64,000 nt of DNA from Bacteroidales bacterium UBA5326 (GCA_002408205.1 DHQY01000015.1:49221-113220), one strand, 5' to 3'; positions 43,339-53,344 are shown, numbered from the stretch's first letter. A program made the numbers and translations. Notes: a model not told the origin generated them from the sequence alone.

Positions 43339-45592
43339 GATCTGTTTCTTTACCCTTATCTTATTCCTTTCCGCCTGTCAGCGGGGCGCTATTTCTCAGA
43401 TTGCGGGCGGAGAGGAAGATACGGTAACAATAACGTTCAATCTCAGAACAGGCAGTCTTTCTACTCGTGGATATGACATAGATCCTTCCGCTCTGGCAGA
43501 CCTGAATATCTATTCTTTTACGGAAGACGGCCGCTTGTTTTCCCATGTTTTCAGCAATAACACTAAATATACCTTGCAGGTTTTGGCTGGGAAAAGCTTC
43601 AGATTTTACGTTGTAGCCAATGCAGGCAAGACGTTACCTGTTTTATCGCAAACCCTGCTCGAGGATCTGGTTTTTGTAACCGATACGCCCGAAGACATGG
43701 CACGGAACAGAACCCTGCTTATGTCCGGCAAAACGGCACTGATCTCTGTCACGGGAAACCAATCCATTTCAGTTATGCTCATACGTTGTACTGCCAGACT
43801 TCATATTTTTGTTAACACAGAGAACCTTGCACCTGATATTAATCTGCTTTTTAACAGGATAACAATTAATAACGTGCCCGGTTCAATCAGATTGTTCGGG
43901 CCGTCTTCTCTCCAGGATACGTCTTCCTTTTTCATCCGGGGGGAAACCATGAGCGGCAATGAACTGGAACCACTGACTACAGAGGGGATTTTCCTTCACA
44001 CCTATGAAAACATTCAGGGCACACTCCTGCCCGGAAATGAAAATCCCACGGCAAAAATTCCTGACCCTTTGTCTCCGGCAGCCAGGTGCTGTACATATAT
44101 AGAAATGGAGGGCATGTACGAAAGCCCTGAATACCGGGGTCCCATCAAATACAGGTTGTATCCGGGAACAGATAATACCACCAATTTTGATTTATTCAGA
44201 AATACTCTATACAAAATTACTGTGAATTTCTTTGGATCAGGAATTAACGAGATGTCCTGGCGTATAGACACCTCCGCACTGGACTCCCGTCCCCTGGAGC
44301 TTTGTCTTCAACCGGCCTGGTACCGATTTAACACCTATGGCCAGACATGCCGTATCACGCCTGTTTTTCAGCCGGCCACTACCCATCCGGATTTCAGAAG
44401 ACTGCACTGGACCAGCAGCAATCCGGGAGTGGCGTCTGTAGACAGTACCGGAGAGGTAACATCGGTACATAACGGCAACTGTTATATTCTGGCTGTGTCT
44501 GAAGACAATCTGCAGGTAAGGGACAGTATGGTAATTGAGGTGGAAAAAGCAAGTCCGTTAGTCAGTTTAACGGTATCTTCAGACACGTTATATGCCGGAT
44601 GCGAATCTTATATGTTCGCACAAGCGGCTGTAGTCACCGAACCGGGAGGTTCGGTCGTATGGGAAAGCAGCGACTGGAATGTATTGGGATTCGCCGGAAG
44701 CGACCAGTCTGCGACGCTAGTGGCAATAAATCCCGGTACAGCCGTGCTGACAGCATATCATAAGGACGATCCCTCTGTCAGGGATTCAGTTACCGTACAG
44801 ATTCTCAAACCCACAATTTCTTTATTGGGATCATCAGAATTATATATGATTATTGCTTCCTTCCAAAAGACCATTAACGCCTCCATGACTAATGCGCCAC
44901 CGGGAACCTCTCTTGAATTTACTTCGCAGAACAGTTCAATAGCCTCTGTTTCAGAATCGGGTCTTGTGACAGCACGTCGTGAAGGATGTACTCATATTGA
45001 AGTACATACCCGGGGAGCTGAAAGTAAAAGAGTGAATGTATATATAAAGAAGAACCTGTCGTCCGGTATTCTTTTTTATCTTGTGAATTTGAATATAGGG
45101 GAAACTGTGCAGGCAGATCAGATTATGACTTCGGGTGAATGCAATTATACCTTGATATATGAGAATGACTCTTCAACGGATCTGACGATGTACCCTCAGG
45201 CGGATCCCTATGTTTGGTTCGGTATCGATGATATGTCCGGAGGAATTACATTTCTTTATGCGACCGGAAAGAAAGCCGGTCATACCCTGGTAGTGAGAAA
45301 CACACAGGAAGATCCGGAAGCGGATTATATTTATCTGACGGTTAAGGACTCTACAGCACCTTTGTCACTTACAGATACGGCTATCTCTCTTACGGCCGGT
45401 ACATGCACAGAACCCCGCTATGAATCCTCTCCGGCATTAATCCGTCAGGATATTGTGTGGATGGTATCTGACAGCCGAATAGCATCGGTAGATACAAACG
45501 GAAAAGTTACCGCACATACCTGCGGACAGGCAGTCCTCATGGCAACAGGAAACGGAGTAACGGCAACGTCTCTGATTTGTGTAACACCCTAA
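43322..45592 (+). CDS. FimB/Mfa2-like lipoprotein with BIG2 immunoglobulin-like repeats
   Basis: 756 residues from 43322; this start gives a signal peptide with lipobox LSAC. The N-terminal part (about 25-330: VTITFNLRTGSLSTRG, LADLNIYSFTEDGRLF, LIRCTARLHIFVN) resembles the fimbrial anchor/length-control proteins. Then come bacterial Ig-like (BIG2) domains, marked by SSNPGVASVDSTGEVTSV near 370, SQNSSIASVSESGLVTA near 545 and SDSRIASVDTNGKVTA near the end. The BIG2 extension makes it far longer than a plain Mfa2 anchor and suggests an adhesive role. It overlaps the previous gene by 17 bp and the convergent pheS by four bases. Confidence 0.78.
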   Translation: MMSYFRICFFTLILFLSACQRGAISQIAGGEEDTVTITFNLRTGSLSTRGYDIDPSALADLNIYSFTEDGRLFSHVFSNNTKYTLQVLAGKSFRFYVVANAGKTLPVLSQTLLEDLVFVTDTPEDMARNRTLLMSGKTALISVTGNQSISVMLIRCTARLHIFVNTENLAPDINLLFNRITINNVPGSIRLFGPSSLQDTSSFFIRGETMSGNELEPLTTEGIFLHTYENIQGTLLPGNENPTAKIPDPLSPAARCCTYIEMEGMYESPEYRGPIKYRLYPGTDNTTNFDLFRNTLYKITVNFFGSGINEMSWRIDTSALDSRPLELCLQPAWYRFNTYGQTCRITPVFQPATTHPDFRRLHWTSSNPGVASVDSTGEVTSVHNGNCYILAVSEDNLQVRDSMVIEVEKASPLVSLTVSSDTLYAGCESYMFAQAAVVTEPGGSVVWESSDWNVLGFAGSDQSATLVAINPGTAVLTAYHKDDPSVRDSVTVQILKPTISLLGSSELYMIIASFQKTINASMTNAPPGTSLEFTSQNSSIASVSESGLVTARREGCTHIEVHTRGAESKRVNVYIKKNLSSGILFYLVNLNIGETVQADQIMTSGECNYTLIYENDSSTDLTMYPQADPYVWFGIDDMSGGITFLYATGKKAGHTLVVRNTQEDPEADYIYLTVKDSTAPLSLTDTAISLTAGTCTEPRYESSPALIRQDIVWMVSDSRIASVDTNGKVTAHTCGQAVLMATGNGVTATSLICVTP

Positions 45593-46620
45593 ATGAACTC
45601 TGTCTGGAACTGCTGAAGGAAACGGACGTCATTTTCAAAGTAAAGACGCAGGTCTTTTACCTGCCATTTGAGCATGGCGATGCGCTCCACTCCCATCCCA
45701 AAAGCAAATCCGGTATATTTAGTGGAATCTATCCCGGAGGCTTCCAGTACGTTGGGATCTACCATGCCGGCTCCCATGATTTCCAGCCATCCGGTGCCTT
45801 TACAGATATTACAGCCTTTTCCGCCGCAAATATTACAGTTCACATCTACTTCAGCAGAAGGTTCGGTAAAAGGAAAGTATGATGGGCGGAGACGAATTTG
45901 GGTATCGGCGCCGAACATTTCACGGGCAAAAATGAGAATGGCCTGCTTCAGGTCGGCAAAAGAAACGTTTTCATCTATATAGAGACCTTCTACCTGGTGA
46001 AAAATACAGTGGGCACGCGCCGAGATAGCCTCGTTTCTGAACACCCGGCCTGGGCAAAGTACACGGATGGGCGGTTTTTGCGCTTCCATGGTACGGACCT
46101 GCACCGAACTGGTATGTGTTCTTAAAAGAATTGAATTGGGCGTATCGGTTTTAATGAAAAAGGTATCCTGCATATCCCTGGCCGGGTGCTCCGGAGGGAA
46201 ATTCAGCGCCGTAAATACATGCCAGTCATCTTCCACCTCCGGCCCGTCGGCAACGGCAAATCCCATCCTGCGGAAAATATCCAGAATTTGATATCTTGTA
46301 ATGGATATGGGATGACGTGAACCCGTATTCAACAGTTCGGCAGGCATAGTGAGATCTTCCTTCGGAACAATTTTTTCAACGGTCGAGCCGATTATCTCCT
46401 TTTGTGAATTGATTTTTTCCAGCGCTTTGTTTTTCAGGATATTCATCATCTGTCCCATCTCGCGCTTTTCTTCCGGCCGGATATCTTTAAATTCTTCGAA
46501 TAACCGGGTAATAGAACCCTTCTTTCCCAAAAGCCTGACTCTGAGCTCTTCTATTTCACCTGTCGTCTTAACCTGGAGTCCTTCCAGTTCGTTCATTATT
46601 TTTTCTATCTTCTCCCTCAT
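45589..46620 (-). CDS. pheS: Phenylalanine-tRNA ligase, alpha subunit
   Basis: 343 residues, the normal length. An N-terminal coiled coil (about 1-90) is followed by the class II catalytic core with HPISITRYQILDIFRRMGF, the motif 2 region VFRNEAISARAHCIFHQVEGL and the motif 3 GFAFGMGVERIAMLK. With PheT it charges tRNA-Phe in the cytosol. Its stop overlaps the stop of the convergent gene. It ends a row of minus-strand genes with short gaps or overlaps. Confidence 0.96.
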   Translation of the reverse strand: MREKIEKIMNELEGLQVKTTGEIEELRVRLLGKKGSITRLFEEFKDIRPEEKREMGQMMNILKNKALEKINSQKEIIGSTVEKIVPKEDLTMPAELLNTGSRHPISITRYQILDIFRRMGFAVADGPEVEDDWHVFTALNFPPEHPARDMQDTFFIKTDTPNSILLRTHTSSVQVRTMEAQKPPIRVLCPGRVFRNEAISARAHCIFHQVEGLYIDENVSFADLKQAILIFAREMFGADTQIRLRPSYFPFTEPSAEVDVNCNICGGKGCNICKGTGWLEIMGAGMVDPNVLEASGIDSTKYTGFAFGMGVERIAMLKWQVKDLRLYFENDVRFLQQFQTEFI

Positions 46621-46631
46621 ATATGTAATAA

Positions 46632-47396
46632 TTAGGTCAATGTCCAGAACAGGTGCAAGGCCTCTTCCAGCGATTCGGTTTTGAGTGTTTTTTCAATATT
46701 GGGGGCATCGTAATTGCGCCTGATGGAACAGAACATCTCGTAAGGCCCGTCCATTTTGTATACACAGCGATGACCCCGGGTCAGTGCCTTTTTTACATCT
46801 TCCCTGATACGGACACAGGCTTCATCGGGGTGAAGGCAAATAGCCGAGCAACGGGACAATCCCTTCTTAACGGCAGTAGTAACAATGTTCCCGAACAATT
46901 CCTGAGCCTGTCTGCAAGCCGCGGTGTCACCGGCCAGATAAACAACCGGAACACCGTACATTCCGGCCACCAATGCATTGTATCCCATTTCCGGAAGCGA
47001 AATCCCGTTCAGTGTAAATTCATCTACCGCACGAGCCATGGTATGCGACATCACTCCGTCCGGCGTTCCCGCTTTGGCATGATATCCCAGAAAAAGAACG
47101 GCATCGTAGGTTTCATCAATGGTTAGGATCATGGCCCGGTAATCTTCTGAACAACGTCCTTTTATATGGAATGCACGTTTATCCAACATCTCGGGGATGA
47201 GCGACTTATTGCCTCCGTGACCGTCCCTTACATACACTTCATCTGCTCCGGCATCAAATGCGCCGGCAATAGCAGCATTCATTTCCCTGGTATACTCGAC
47301 CCTGTTTCTTTCGTAATCGGGATGGCCGGGTGTTATGGAATCCCAGTCACAGGCAGTAGCAATGCCTTCAATATCCCCTCCGATTAATAGTTTCAT
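46632..47396 (-). CDS. D-aminopeptidase, M55 (DppA) family
   Basis: 254 residues. MKLLIGGDIEGI at the start, with the metal Asp and Glu of DxE, and VRDGHGGNKSLIPE are the DppA signature; GYHAKAGTPDGVMSHT continues the metal site. The family forms a decameric ring and cleaves peptides with D-amino acids, such as D-Ala-D-Ala, using zinc. It begins 15 bp after the arginine deiminase gene and ends 11 bp before pheS. No signal peptide, so it acts in the cytosol, perhaps on recycled wall peptides. Confidence 0.9.
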   Translation of the reverse strand: MKLLIGGDIEGIATACDWDSITPGHPDYERNRVEYTREMNAAIAGAFDAGADEVYVRDGHGGNKSLIPEMLDKRAFHIKGRCSEDYRAMILTIDETYDAVLFLGYHAKAGTPDGVMSHTMARAVDEFTLNGISLPEMGYNALVAGMYGVPVVYLAGDTAACRQAQELFGNIVTTAVKKGLSRCSAICLHPDEACVRIREDVKKALTRGHRCVYKMDGPYEMFCSIRRNYDAPNIEKTLKTESLEEALHLFWTLT

Positions 47397-47411
47397 ATTA
47401 TTTCTGCGTTA

Positions 47412-48680
47412 TTACCATTTAACTTTTTTTCTTTTTAGCGGTAAGGTCATGCAACGGGCACCTCCACCTCCGCGGGCCAGTTCGGCGCCTTCAATAGTTA
47501 CCACACACCTGGGTGTTTTTTTGATAGAAACCTTTCCCGAGCACACGTCATCAGCCGTAACTATTTCAAACCCGTGTTTGGACATTTCGTTAAGTGTGTG
47601 CACGTTTCGTGCGTATGAGATCACCTTTCCGGGCGCAAAGGCAAAGAAATTGGCTCCCGAATGCCACTGCTCACGTTCCTGATCCCATTCGTCGGTACCG
47701 CCGCAAACAACAGGCTCGAGATCCATGCCCAGGCGCCTGAGTGCGGTGACAAGTCCCGGCACGCGGCGGATTTTTTCCACCTTTCCGTTATCCAGGGTAA
47801 CCTGTATGGTGCCGTACTGATGATCCCCAAGTATAAGCGGTTCAAACACCATACATTTATCCACATCAAGGAATGTAAAGACCATGTCCAGATGTATAAA
47901 ACTTTCGGGCGAAGAAGGTAATTGTTGTACCAAAATATAGCTCTTCCCTTCCGGAGCGCTTTTGCTCAACCGGTTGATGAGCAGGTCCACTCCCTGAGAT
48001 GTAGTGCGCATACCGTTCCCCACTACAAGGATATCTTCCCTGGCTACCAGAAGGTCACCTCCTTCCAGGAGAATGGAACGGTCATTCGGCTGGTTGTCAT
48101 AGGTGTTGACCACAGTGGAAGAGAAATGCGCATTGTTGGAAAAAATCGCATCCATAATGAGCGATTCTCTTACACGTACTTTATTAGCCATGCGACAAAT
48201 AACTGCATTATTCCCGATTACGGCCGATGCATCTCGTGTAAAATAAAAATTATATAACGGATGGAGCGCATAGTAATCTTCGTTCAGGAATGAAGTAAGA
48301 TTGTCTATACGGGCCGGCAGCCCCTCAATAAGTTTGGAGGCAAGTGTCCGGGAGGTCATCTCCATTAACTCATCATAGTAGTCATTGATATTTTCTGTCA
48401 GACATATTTTCCCTACGAGAGCATTTCTCTGCGCAGGATTGTCCAGCACTTTTATCAGCAGGTCCTTTACCTGAAAGACCTGACATACTTTTCCCAGGAG
48501 GCAGGACAGTTGGGTATATTCCGGTTGTGCCACCGAAAGGTTTAAAATGTCGCTGTATAAAGCACGCTCAACCGATTTGGGAGTCATATTTTCCACTTCC
48601 GGACCCGGGGTGTGCAGCATAACGGCTTCCAGTTCTCCTATTTCGGAATTTACCTCAACTTTGAATTTAGATCCGTTCAT
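47412..48680 (-). CDS. arcA: Arginine deiminase
   Basis: 422 residues. Family blocks: EIGELEAVMLHTPGPE at the start, LEGGDLLV in the middle, and the catalytic Cys410 in GGGGARCMTLPL near the end. The enzyme turns arginine into citrulline and ammonia, the first step of the ADI pathway for ATP or acid resistance. No arcB or arcC is nearby, so citrulline must be used elsewhere. Its ATG overlaps the stop of the guanylyltransferase gene by four bases. Confidence 0.92.
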   Translation of the reverse strand: MNGSKFKVEVNSEIGELEAVMLHTPGPEVENMTPKSVERALYSDILNLSVAQPEYTQLSCLLGKVCQVFQVKDLLIKVLDNPAQRNALVGKICLTENINDYYDELMEMTSRTLASKLIEGLPARIDNLTSFLNEDYYALHPLYNFYFTRDASAVIGNNAVICRMANKVRVRESLIMDAIFSNNAHFSSTVVNTYDNQPNDRSILLEGGDLLVAREDILVVGNGMRTTSQGVDLLINRLSKSAPEGKSYILVQQLPSSPESFIHLDMVFTFLDVDKCMVFEPLILGDHQYGTIQVTLDNGKVEKIRRVPGLVTALRRLGMDLEPVVCGGTDEWDQEREQWHSGANFFAFAPGKVISYARNVHTLNEMSKHGFEIVTADDVCSGKVSIKKTPRCVVTIEGAELARGGGGARCMTLPLKRKKVKW

Positions 48681-49768
48681 ATAAATTTTTCCTGTTTTTG
48701 TGCTATATCATTGAACAACTGGCGAAATTGTGAATCATCCCTCGGGCATATCAGCAGTGCATCTTTTGTATCCACAATGATATAATTATCAAGATCTTTG
48801 ACTACCAAAAGCTTGTTATTTTCTTCTGCATATACAAGGCAGTTCTTTACATTTTCGAGCAAAGACCGGCCTGCCGCAATGGCATTTTCGGATCTGTCTT
48901 TTGAAGAATGCATATAGAAACTCTCCCAGCTCCCCAAGTCGGACCATCCGAACGATGCAGAGAATACAAAAGTATTATTTGCTTTTTCCATTACCCCGTA
49001 ATCTATAGACACATTCCGGCAATCCTCATATACTTTTCTGATGAATTTGGCTTCATGCGGGGTATTATAGATAGATATCCCGTTCCTGAAAGGCAGGCTA
49101 ATCTCGGGAATCCATTTTTCCAGCTGCCGGGCAATGGAAGTCAGGCTCCACACAAAAATCCCTGAGTTCCAGTAGAATTCACCGCTATCAACCAGTACCC
49201 TGGCCAGATCGGCGTTTGGTTTTTCCGTAAAAGTCTTAACGGGATAGACCAAATGTTCCCCAACAGAGCGATATTCCTTTTTCAGCGCCTGAATATAACC
49301 GTATCCCGTTTCGGGTCTGGTGGGTTTAATCCCAATAGTAATAAGCACATCGCTCTGAACTGCAAATTCCAGCGCGGCCCTGACGGTTCCCAGAAAAGCG
49401 TTGTCACCAATGATCAAATGATCGGACGGAGCTACGACCACCGAAGCATCAGGGTCTGTTTTCATGAGCTTATAGGTCGCATAAGCAATACAGGGAGCTG
49501 TGTTGCGTCTGTACGGCTCGGCAAGTATATTCTTTTCCGGCAAATTGGGAAGCTGTTCTTTTACTAACGAGGCATACAGTTCGGATGTTACCACCAGAAT
49601 ACGTTCAGCAGGGATAATCTGTACGAACCGGTCATAAGTCTGCTGTAGGAAACTTTTTCCAACCCCGAGAATATCCAGGAATTGTTTGGGACGGGCATTC
49701 CTGCTCACAGGCCAGAAACGGGAGCCTATACCGCCGGCCATGATAATGCAATAAAAATTCGGCATCAT
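48677..49768 (-). CDS. manC: Mannose-1-phosphate guanylyltransferase
   Basis: 363 residues. The nucleotidyltransferase signature AGGIGSRFWPVSRNARPKQF is at the start, and the FTEKPNADLARVLVDSGEFYWNSGIFVW block (its core EKP..A and WNSGIF) follows. It makes GDP-mannose for envelope glycans. Length fits the single-domain form without a phosphomannose isomerase part. It overlaps yraN upstream and arcA downstream, by four bases each. The symbol is by analogy; the function is clear. Confidence 0.9.
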   Translation of the reverse strand: MMPNFYCIIMAGGIGSRFWPVSRNARPKQFLDILGVGKSFLQQTYDRFVQIIPAERILVVTSELYASLVKEQLPNLPEKNILAEPYRRNTAPCIAYATYKLMKTDPDASVVVAPSDHLIIGDNAFLGTVRAALEFAVQSDVLITIGIKPTRPETGYGYIQALKKEYRSVGEHLVYPVKTFTEKPNADLARVLVDSGEFYWNSGIFVWSLTSIARQLEKWIPEISLPFRNGISIYNTPHEAKFIRKVYEDCRNVSIDYGVMEKANNTFVFSASFGWSDLGSWESFYMHSSKDRSENAIAAGRSLLENVKNCLVYAEENNKLLVVKDLDNYIIVDTKDALLICPRDDSQFRQLFNDIAQKQEKFI

Positions 49769-50154
49769 GAAATAGGTGAAAATGCGTCTGGAATATATTC
49801 CAATTTATACAGCAGGTCATCCGGACCCTTCGGGCCAAAAACAATGGCAATCACATCAAATTGAACCTCAAGATCAAGCCTGAAACGGGACATATAAGCC
49901 CTTGCAGCGGACATAAGGGTAAGCTGTTTATCTCTGGTGACCGTCTGAGCCGGCTCAACCATCACAGGTTCTCTGCGGGAACGGACTTCTACAAAATGGA
50001 TACGGTCTTCTTTTTTCGCCACAATATCCAACTCCCTGTGGCCCGATCTCCAGTTACAATGAAGCACCAGAAAACCATTGTTTTCCAGGTGTTTGCGAGC
50101 CATCCGCTCTCCTATTCGCCCCAGTTCCCCTCTTCCGGTATCCCTGCAATCCAT
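49765..50154 (-). CDS. yraN: YraN family protein (UPF0102, predicted endonuclease fold)
   Basis: 129 residues. ELGRIGERMARKHLENNGF, RSGHRELDIVAKKEDRIHFVEVRSR and QFDVIAIVF give the restriction-endonuclease-like core with E, D and ExR-type residues. The cellular role is unclear. It overlaps manC by four bases and starts 32 bp behind the second 5'-nucleotidase gene, so the run of minus-strand genes may be continuous. Confidence 0.9.
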   Translation of the reverse strand: MDCRDTGRGELGRIGERMARKHLENNGFLVLHCNWRSGHRELDIVAKKEDRIHFVEVRSRREPVMVEPAQTVTRDKQLTLMSAARAYMSRFRLDLEVQFDVIAIVFGPKGPDDLLYKLEYIPDAFSPIS

Positions 50155-50186
50155 CCGTTACCCTGTTTCGGCAAATGTAAGCAAAT

Positions 50187-51779
50187 TTAAAGATATCTCC
50201 AATGATTAAGCGGTTTGCCCGGGTAAGGGCCCTGAGTCAGTTTCCATTCCAGAAGTCTTGATCGGATATCCTTTTCACTCTCCCAGAGAATCCGCTTATG
50301 CAATTCTTCTAAAGTAAGACCTACCCCTCTTGTCAGATGATCTCCACCTCCTCTGGCCCTGAATGTGTTCATTGCCACGTGATAATCTCTGTCAGGGAAA
50401 AACGGGGATCCGTCTGCCATGGAGAGGATCTCCACCCGCTGTCCATAGGGTCTGTCCCGGTGAACGACATATATTATTCCGGCTGCGGAATCGAAATTAT
50501 ATGCAGGGCCGTTGGGTCTGTCCAGCCTTAGATAATACGCATATTCCAGGTACTTTAATATCTCTTCTCCACTCAGTCGTACAATGCTTAGCGTATTTTC
50601 ATAGGGATAATATGAAATAATATCATTGATATAAATGAGCCCTTTGTCAAGAAACAGATTCCGGGCAGCCGGCGAAGCAAATGAAATACTGGCACCAACT
50701 TCAGCTGCACTGCCCGTATTCGCCATCGAAAGATGAAGTGTGTGGATCAAATCCACCCATCTGCTCGGACCCTGCATGGATTCCCTGCTGTATAGCGGCT
50801 CATGCAATTCAGTAACGGGGATTCTTTCATAAGCATCTTTCCGCAGCATGAACGGTTCAGTTATTTGCTCATATACGGGATCGTATCGCAAAGAACGGGA
50901 GCTGATAAGAGAGGGTGAAATATGAACTTTTGCACCATGTTCATTCTTTTTGTCAATGATAATTTCTGCCCGGGCAATATGGCTGGCACGCGAACCGGCC
51001 TCCATAATCCAGACGGTATCACCCTGCACGTTTATAACAGAATCGGTCTTTGCATTATGCACATGTCCGCAGCAAATAAGATGGAAACCAGGAATATTCC
51101 TCGCGATCCACGATCCGGTATTCACCGCATCGTCTGCAACCATATCTTCTGTGAGTACACCTCCACCCGCATGCAGCAATCCAATCACCACATCGGGTTT
51201 CTCTTTTTCATAAATAACTTTAATCCAACGAGCAGCAGCCTCTTCAACCGGCTGCAATTCCACCCCTGAACGGAGACGTTTTGGAATCCATTCGGTAGCA
51301 CGGGGTGTCAGCAGGCCCATGACAGCAATTTTATATCCCATACGCCTGAAAACACGGTAAGGGGTAAAACGGGGCTTTCCCGTGTTTTCATCCACAGCAT
51401 TCGCGCAAAGTACAGTCGCTTTTACCTGTGAGTATAACCGGTCATATACCTGTGTTCCGGCTTCAAGATCGTGATTCCCTACGGTAAGCGCATCGTAGGA
51501 AAGCCAGTTAAACAAGGTTGCGTAAATGTGTACATTGGATGTATCTACATAATTGGAAAAGTAGACCTCGGGAGATCCCTGAAGATTATCTCCGCAATCC
51601 AGCAGGATCATGCGGTTTCCGTATGTCTTTCGTTGAGCCCTCAGGTATCCGGCCACTCCGGACATGGGCCCGTCTATGACTCCGTGCATATCGGCAGTCT
51701 CCAGCACTACAAAGGAGACAGGCTCAACGGTGCAGCCGAACAACAGCAAGACGCTTATATATAAAAAGATCCGCTTCAT
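50187..51779 (-). CDS. 5'-nucleotidase/metallophosphatase lipoprotein (UshA-like), copy 2
   Basis: 530 residues from ATG 51779, with lipobox LFGC. An N-terminal calcineurin-like phosphatase domain has ETADMHG, DCGDNLQG, GNHDLEAG and CGHVHNAKT as metal ligands; the C-terminal 5'-nucleotidase domain (about 350-520) has NSFR-like MNTFRARGGGDH for base stacking. It should remove phosphate from nucleotides at the envelope. Its start overlaps the stop of the upstream paralogue (ATGA at 51776-51779). The two paralogues are about equal in length and collinear. Confidence 0.9.
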   Translation of the reverse strand: MKRIFLYISVLLLFGCTVEPVSFVVLETADMHGVIDGPMSGVAGYLRAQRKTYGNRMILLDCGDNLQGSPEVYFSNYVDTSNVHIYATLFNWLSYDALTVGNHDLEAGTQVYDRLYSQVKATVLCANAVDENTGKPRFTPYRVFRRMGYKIAVMGLLTPRATEWIPKRLRSGVELQPVEEAAARWIKVIYEKEKPDVVIGLLHAGGGVLTEDMVADDAVNTGSWIARNIPGFHLICCGHVHNAKTDSVINVQGDTVWIMEAGSRASHIARAEIIIDKKNEHGAKVHISPSLISSRSLRYDPVYEQITEPFMLRKDAYERIPVTELHEPLYSRESMQGPSRWVDLIHTLHLSMANTGSAAEVGASISFASPAARNLFLDKGLIYINDIISYYPYENTLSIVRLSGEEILKYLEYAYYLRLDRPNGPAYNFDSAAGIIYVVHRDRPYGQRVEILSMADGSPFFPDRDYHVAMNTFRARGGGDHLTRGVGLTLEELHKRILWESEKDIRSRLLEWKLTQGPYPGKPLNHWRYL

Positions 51780-53344
51780 TTGTATTGCCAATGATTGAGT
51801 GTAACAGCCGTGAAAGGACTTCGTGAACGTTCACGGTCCATAAACATACGGCGCATATCTAACTGGCTCTCCCAGACAATCCGGTTTTCAATCTGCTCTC
51901 TGGTCCACCCCATGCCTTGTGTCAAATGGCCTCCTCCCCCAAGGACCCGGTATGAATTCATAACAACATAATACCTCCTGCGGGGAATAAAAGCCGTTCC
52001 GTCTGCCATCCGGTGCACTTCTATACGGTTTCCGGCCGGCCTTTCCTTGTGCACCGTATATATGATCCCCGCAGCCGTATCGAAATTGATGACAGATGTG
52101 GCGTTTTCATATGAGTACTCAAGGTATTTCACTATTTCATTGCCGGTCATCCGGATTATGCACATAGAATTCTCATACGGGAACCAGGTAAAGAAATCTT
52201 TCAGATACATCTGTCCCTTGTTTATTACTCCATTTGGACTAAGAGCCGCCGCAATGGAGACTGCAGGAAGAATGTCGGTGCCCAATCCGGCCATTTCCAA
52301 CTGTCCCAGATGTATTTCATCCAACCAATTGCATGGCCCTTTCGTAGCGCTGTCACTGCGCATGATGTTCTGTATCTCTGCAATGGGCGTATTCTCGTAT
52401 TCACGTACGCGTTCAAAGACCGGAGTAAATTCACAGGAGTACAGGGAATCTGCCGGAAAATATTCTGCATCTAGTATAAAAGCAAAAACTGAGACTTTTG
52501 GCGTTTTTCTTTTTTGCGCCGTAATGAGCGCAGTTCCAACCTTTTGGCCGTGAGGTCCTGCGTTCAGGAGCCAGACTGTATCCTTACGGCTGTTCAGGAC
52601 ATATCCGGCATGAGGACGATGATCGTGACCGTAGCATATCAGATGGAACCCGGGAACATTCCGGGCAATCCATAGCGCAGCATTTTCAAAACCCAAAGGT
52701 CCTTCCATGCCACCGTCCGCTCCCGTATGGATAAGTCCAATAATAATGTCGGGGTTCTCATTTTTCTTAATGACAGCCATCCATTCTTCGGCGGCTTTTT
52801 CTACAGGTAAAAACACAAGGCCGGGACGGAGATGTTCAGCAACCCAGGTACTCACATACGGAGTAAGCAGTCCTAAAATGGCAATTTTTAATCCTCTTTT
52901 GTTAATAATTATATATGGAGTAAAATAAGGCTTACCCGATTCTTTTTCAACAACATTGGCACAAACAACAGGCATTCCTGCCTGACGGTAGGCACGGCTG
53001 AACGCATCAATTCCGGCTTCAATATCGTGGTTTCCAACCCCAATTGCCGTGTAAGGAAAGAAATTGAAAAAGCGGGCGCATATATGTTGCCCAACCGTGT
53101 CGATAAAATTACTGTAATACACGCCGGGAGTGCCCTGCAAGTAATCTCCGGCATCGAGCAGCAGTAGGCGGTCATCGTATTTATCCTGCATTTGACGGAT
53201 ATAGGTAGCTGTTTTCATGACTGACCCGTCGAAATGGCCGTGCAGATCTGTTGTTTCAAGTACGCAAAATGAAACAGGCTCTCCGGAACAGGATGCCAGC
53301 ACGAGGCAAACCAAAATAAAAAAACAACAGCCTCTGAGTCTCAT
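51776..53344 (-). CDS. 5'-nucleotidase/metallophosphatase lipoprotein (UshA-like), copy 1
   Basis: 522 residues from ATG 53344, with lipobox LASC. Metal sites: ETTDLHGHFDG, DAGDYLQG, GNHDIEAG, GHDHRPH; the C-terminal domain has MNSYRVLGGGGH. In family enzymes the C-terminal domain binds the base, so AMP, UMP or dNMPs are likely substrates. It starts 167 bp behind the TonB receptor gene, past a hairpin, and may have its own start: a TAAATTTG box lies at 53350-53357. Confidence 0.9.
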   Translation of the reverse strand: MRLRGCCFFILVCLVLASCSGEPVSFCVLETTDLHGHFDGSVMKTATYIRQMQDKYDDRLLLLDAGDYLQGTPGVYYSNFIDTVGQHICARFFNFFPYTAIGVGNHDIEAGIDAFSRAYRQAGMPVVCANVVEKESGKPYFTPYIIINKRGLKIAILGLLTPYVSTWVAEHLRPGLVFLPVEKAAEEWMAVIKKNENPDIIIGLIHTGADGGMEGPLGFENAALWIARNVPGFHLICYGHDHRPHAGYVLNSRKDTVWLLNAGPHGQKVGTALITAQKRKTPKVSVFAFILDAEYFPADSLYSCEFTPVFERVREYENTPIAEIQNIMRSDSATKGPCNWLDEIHLGQLEMAGLGTDILPAVSIAAALSPNGVINKGQMYLKDFFTWFPYENSMCIIRMTGNEIVKYLEYSYENATSVINFDTAAGIIYTVHKERPAGNRIEVHRMADGTAFIPRRRYYVVMNSYRVLGGGGHLTQGMGWTREQIENRIVWESQLDMRRMFMDRERSRSPFTAVTLNHWQYK

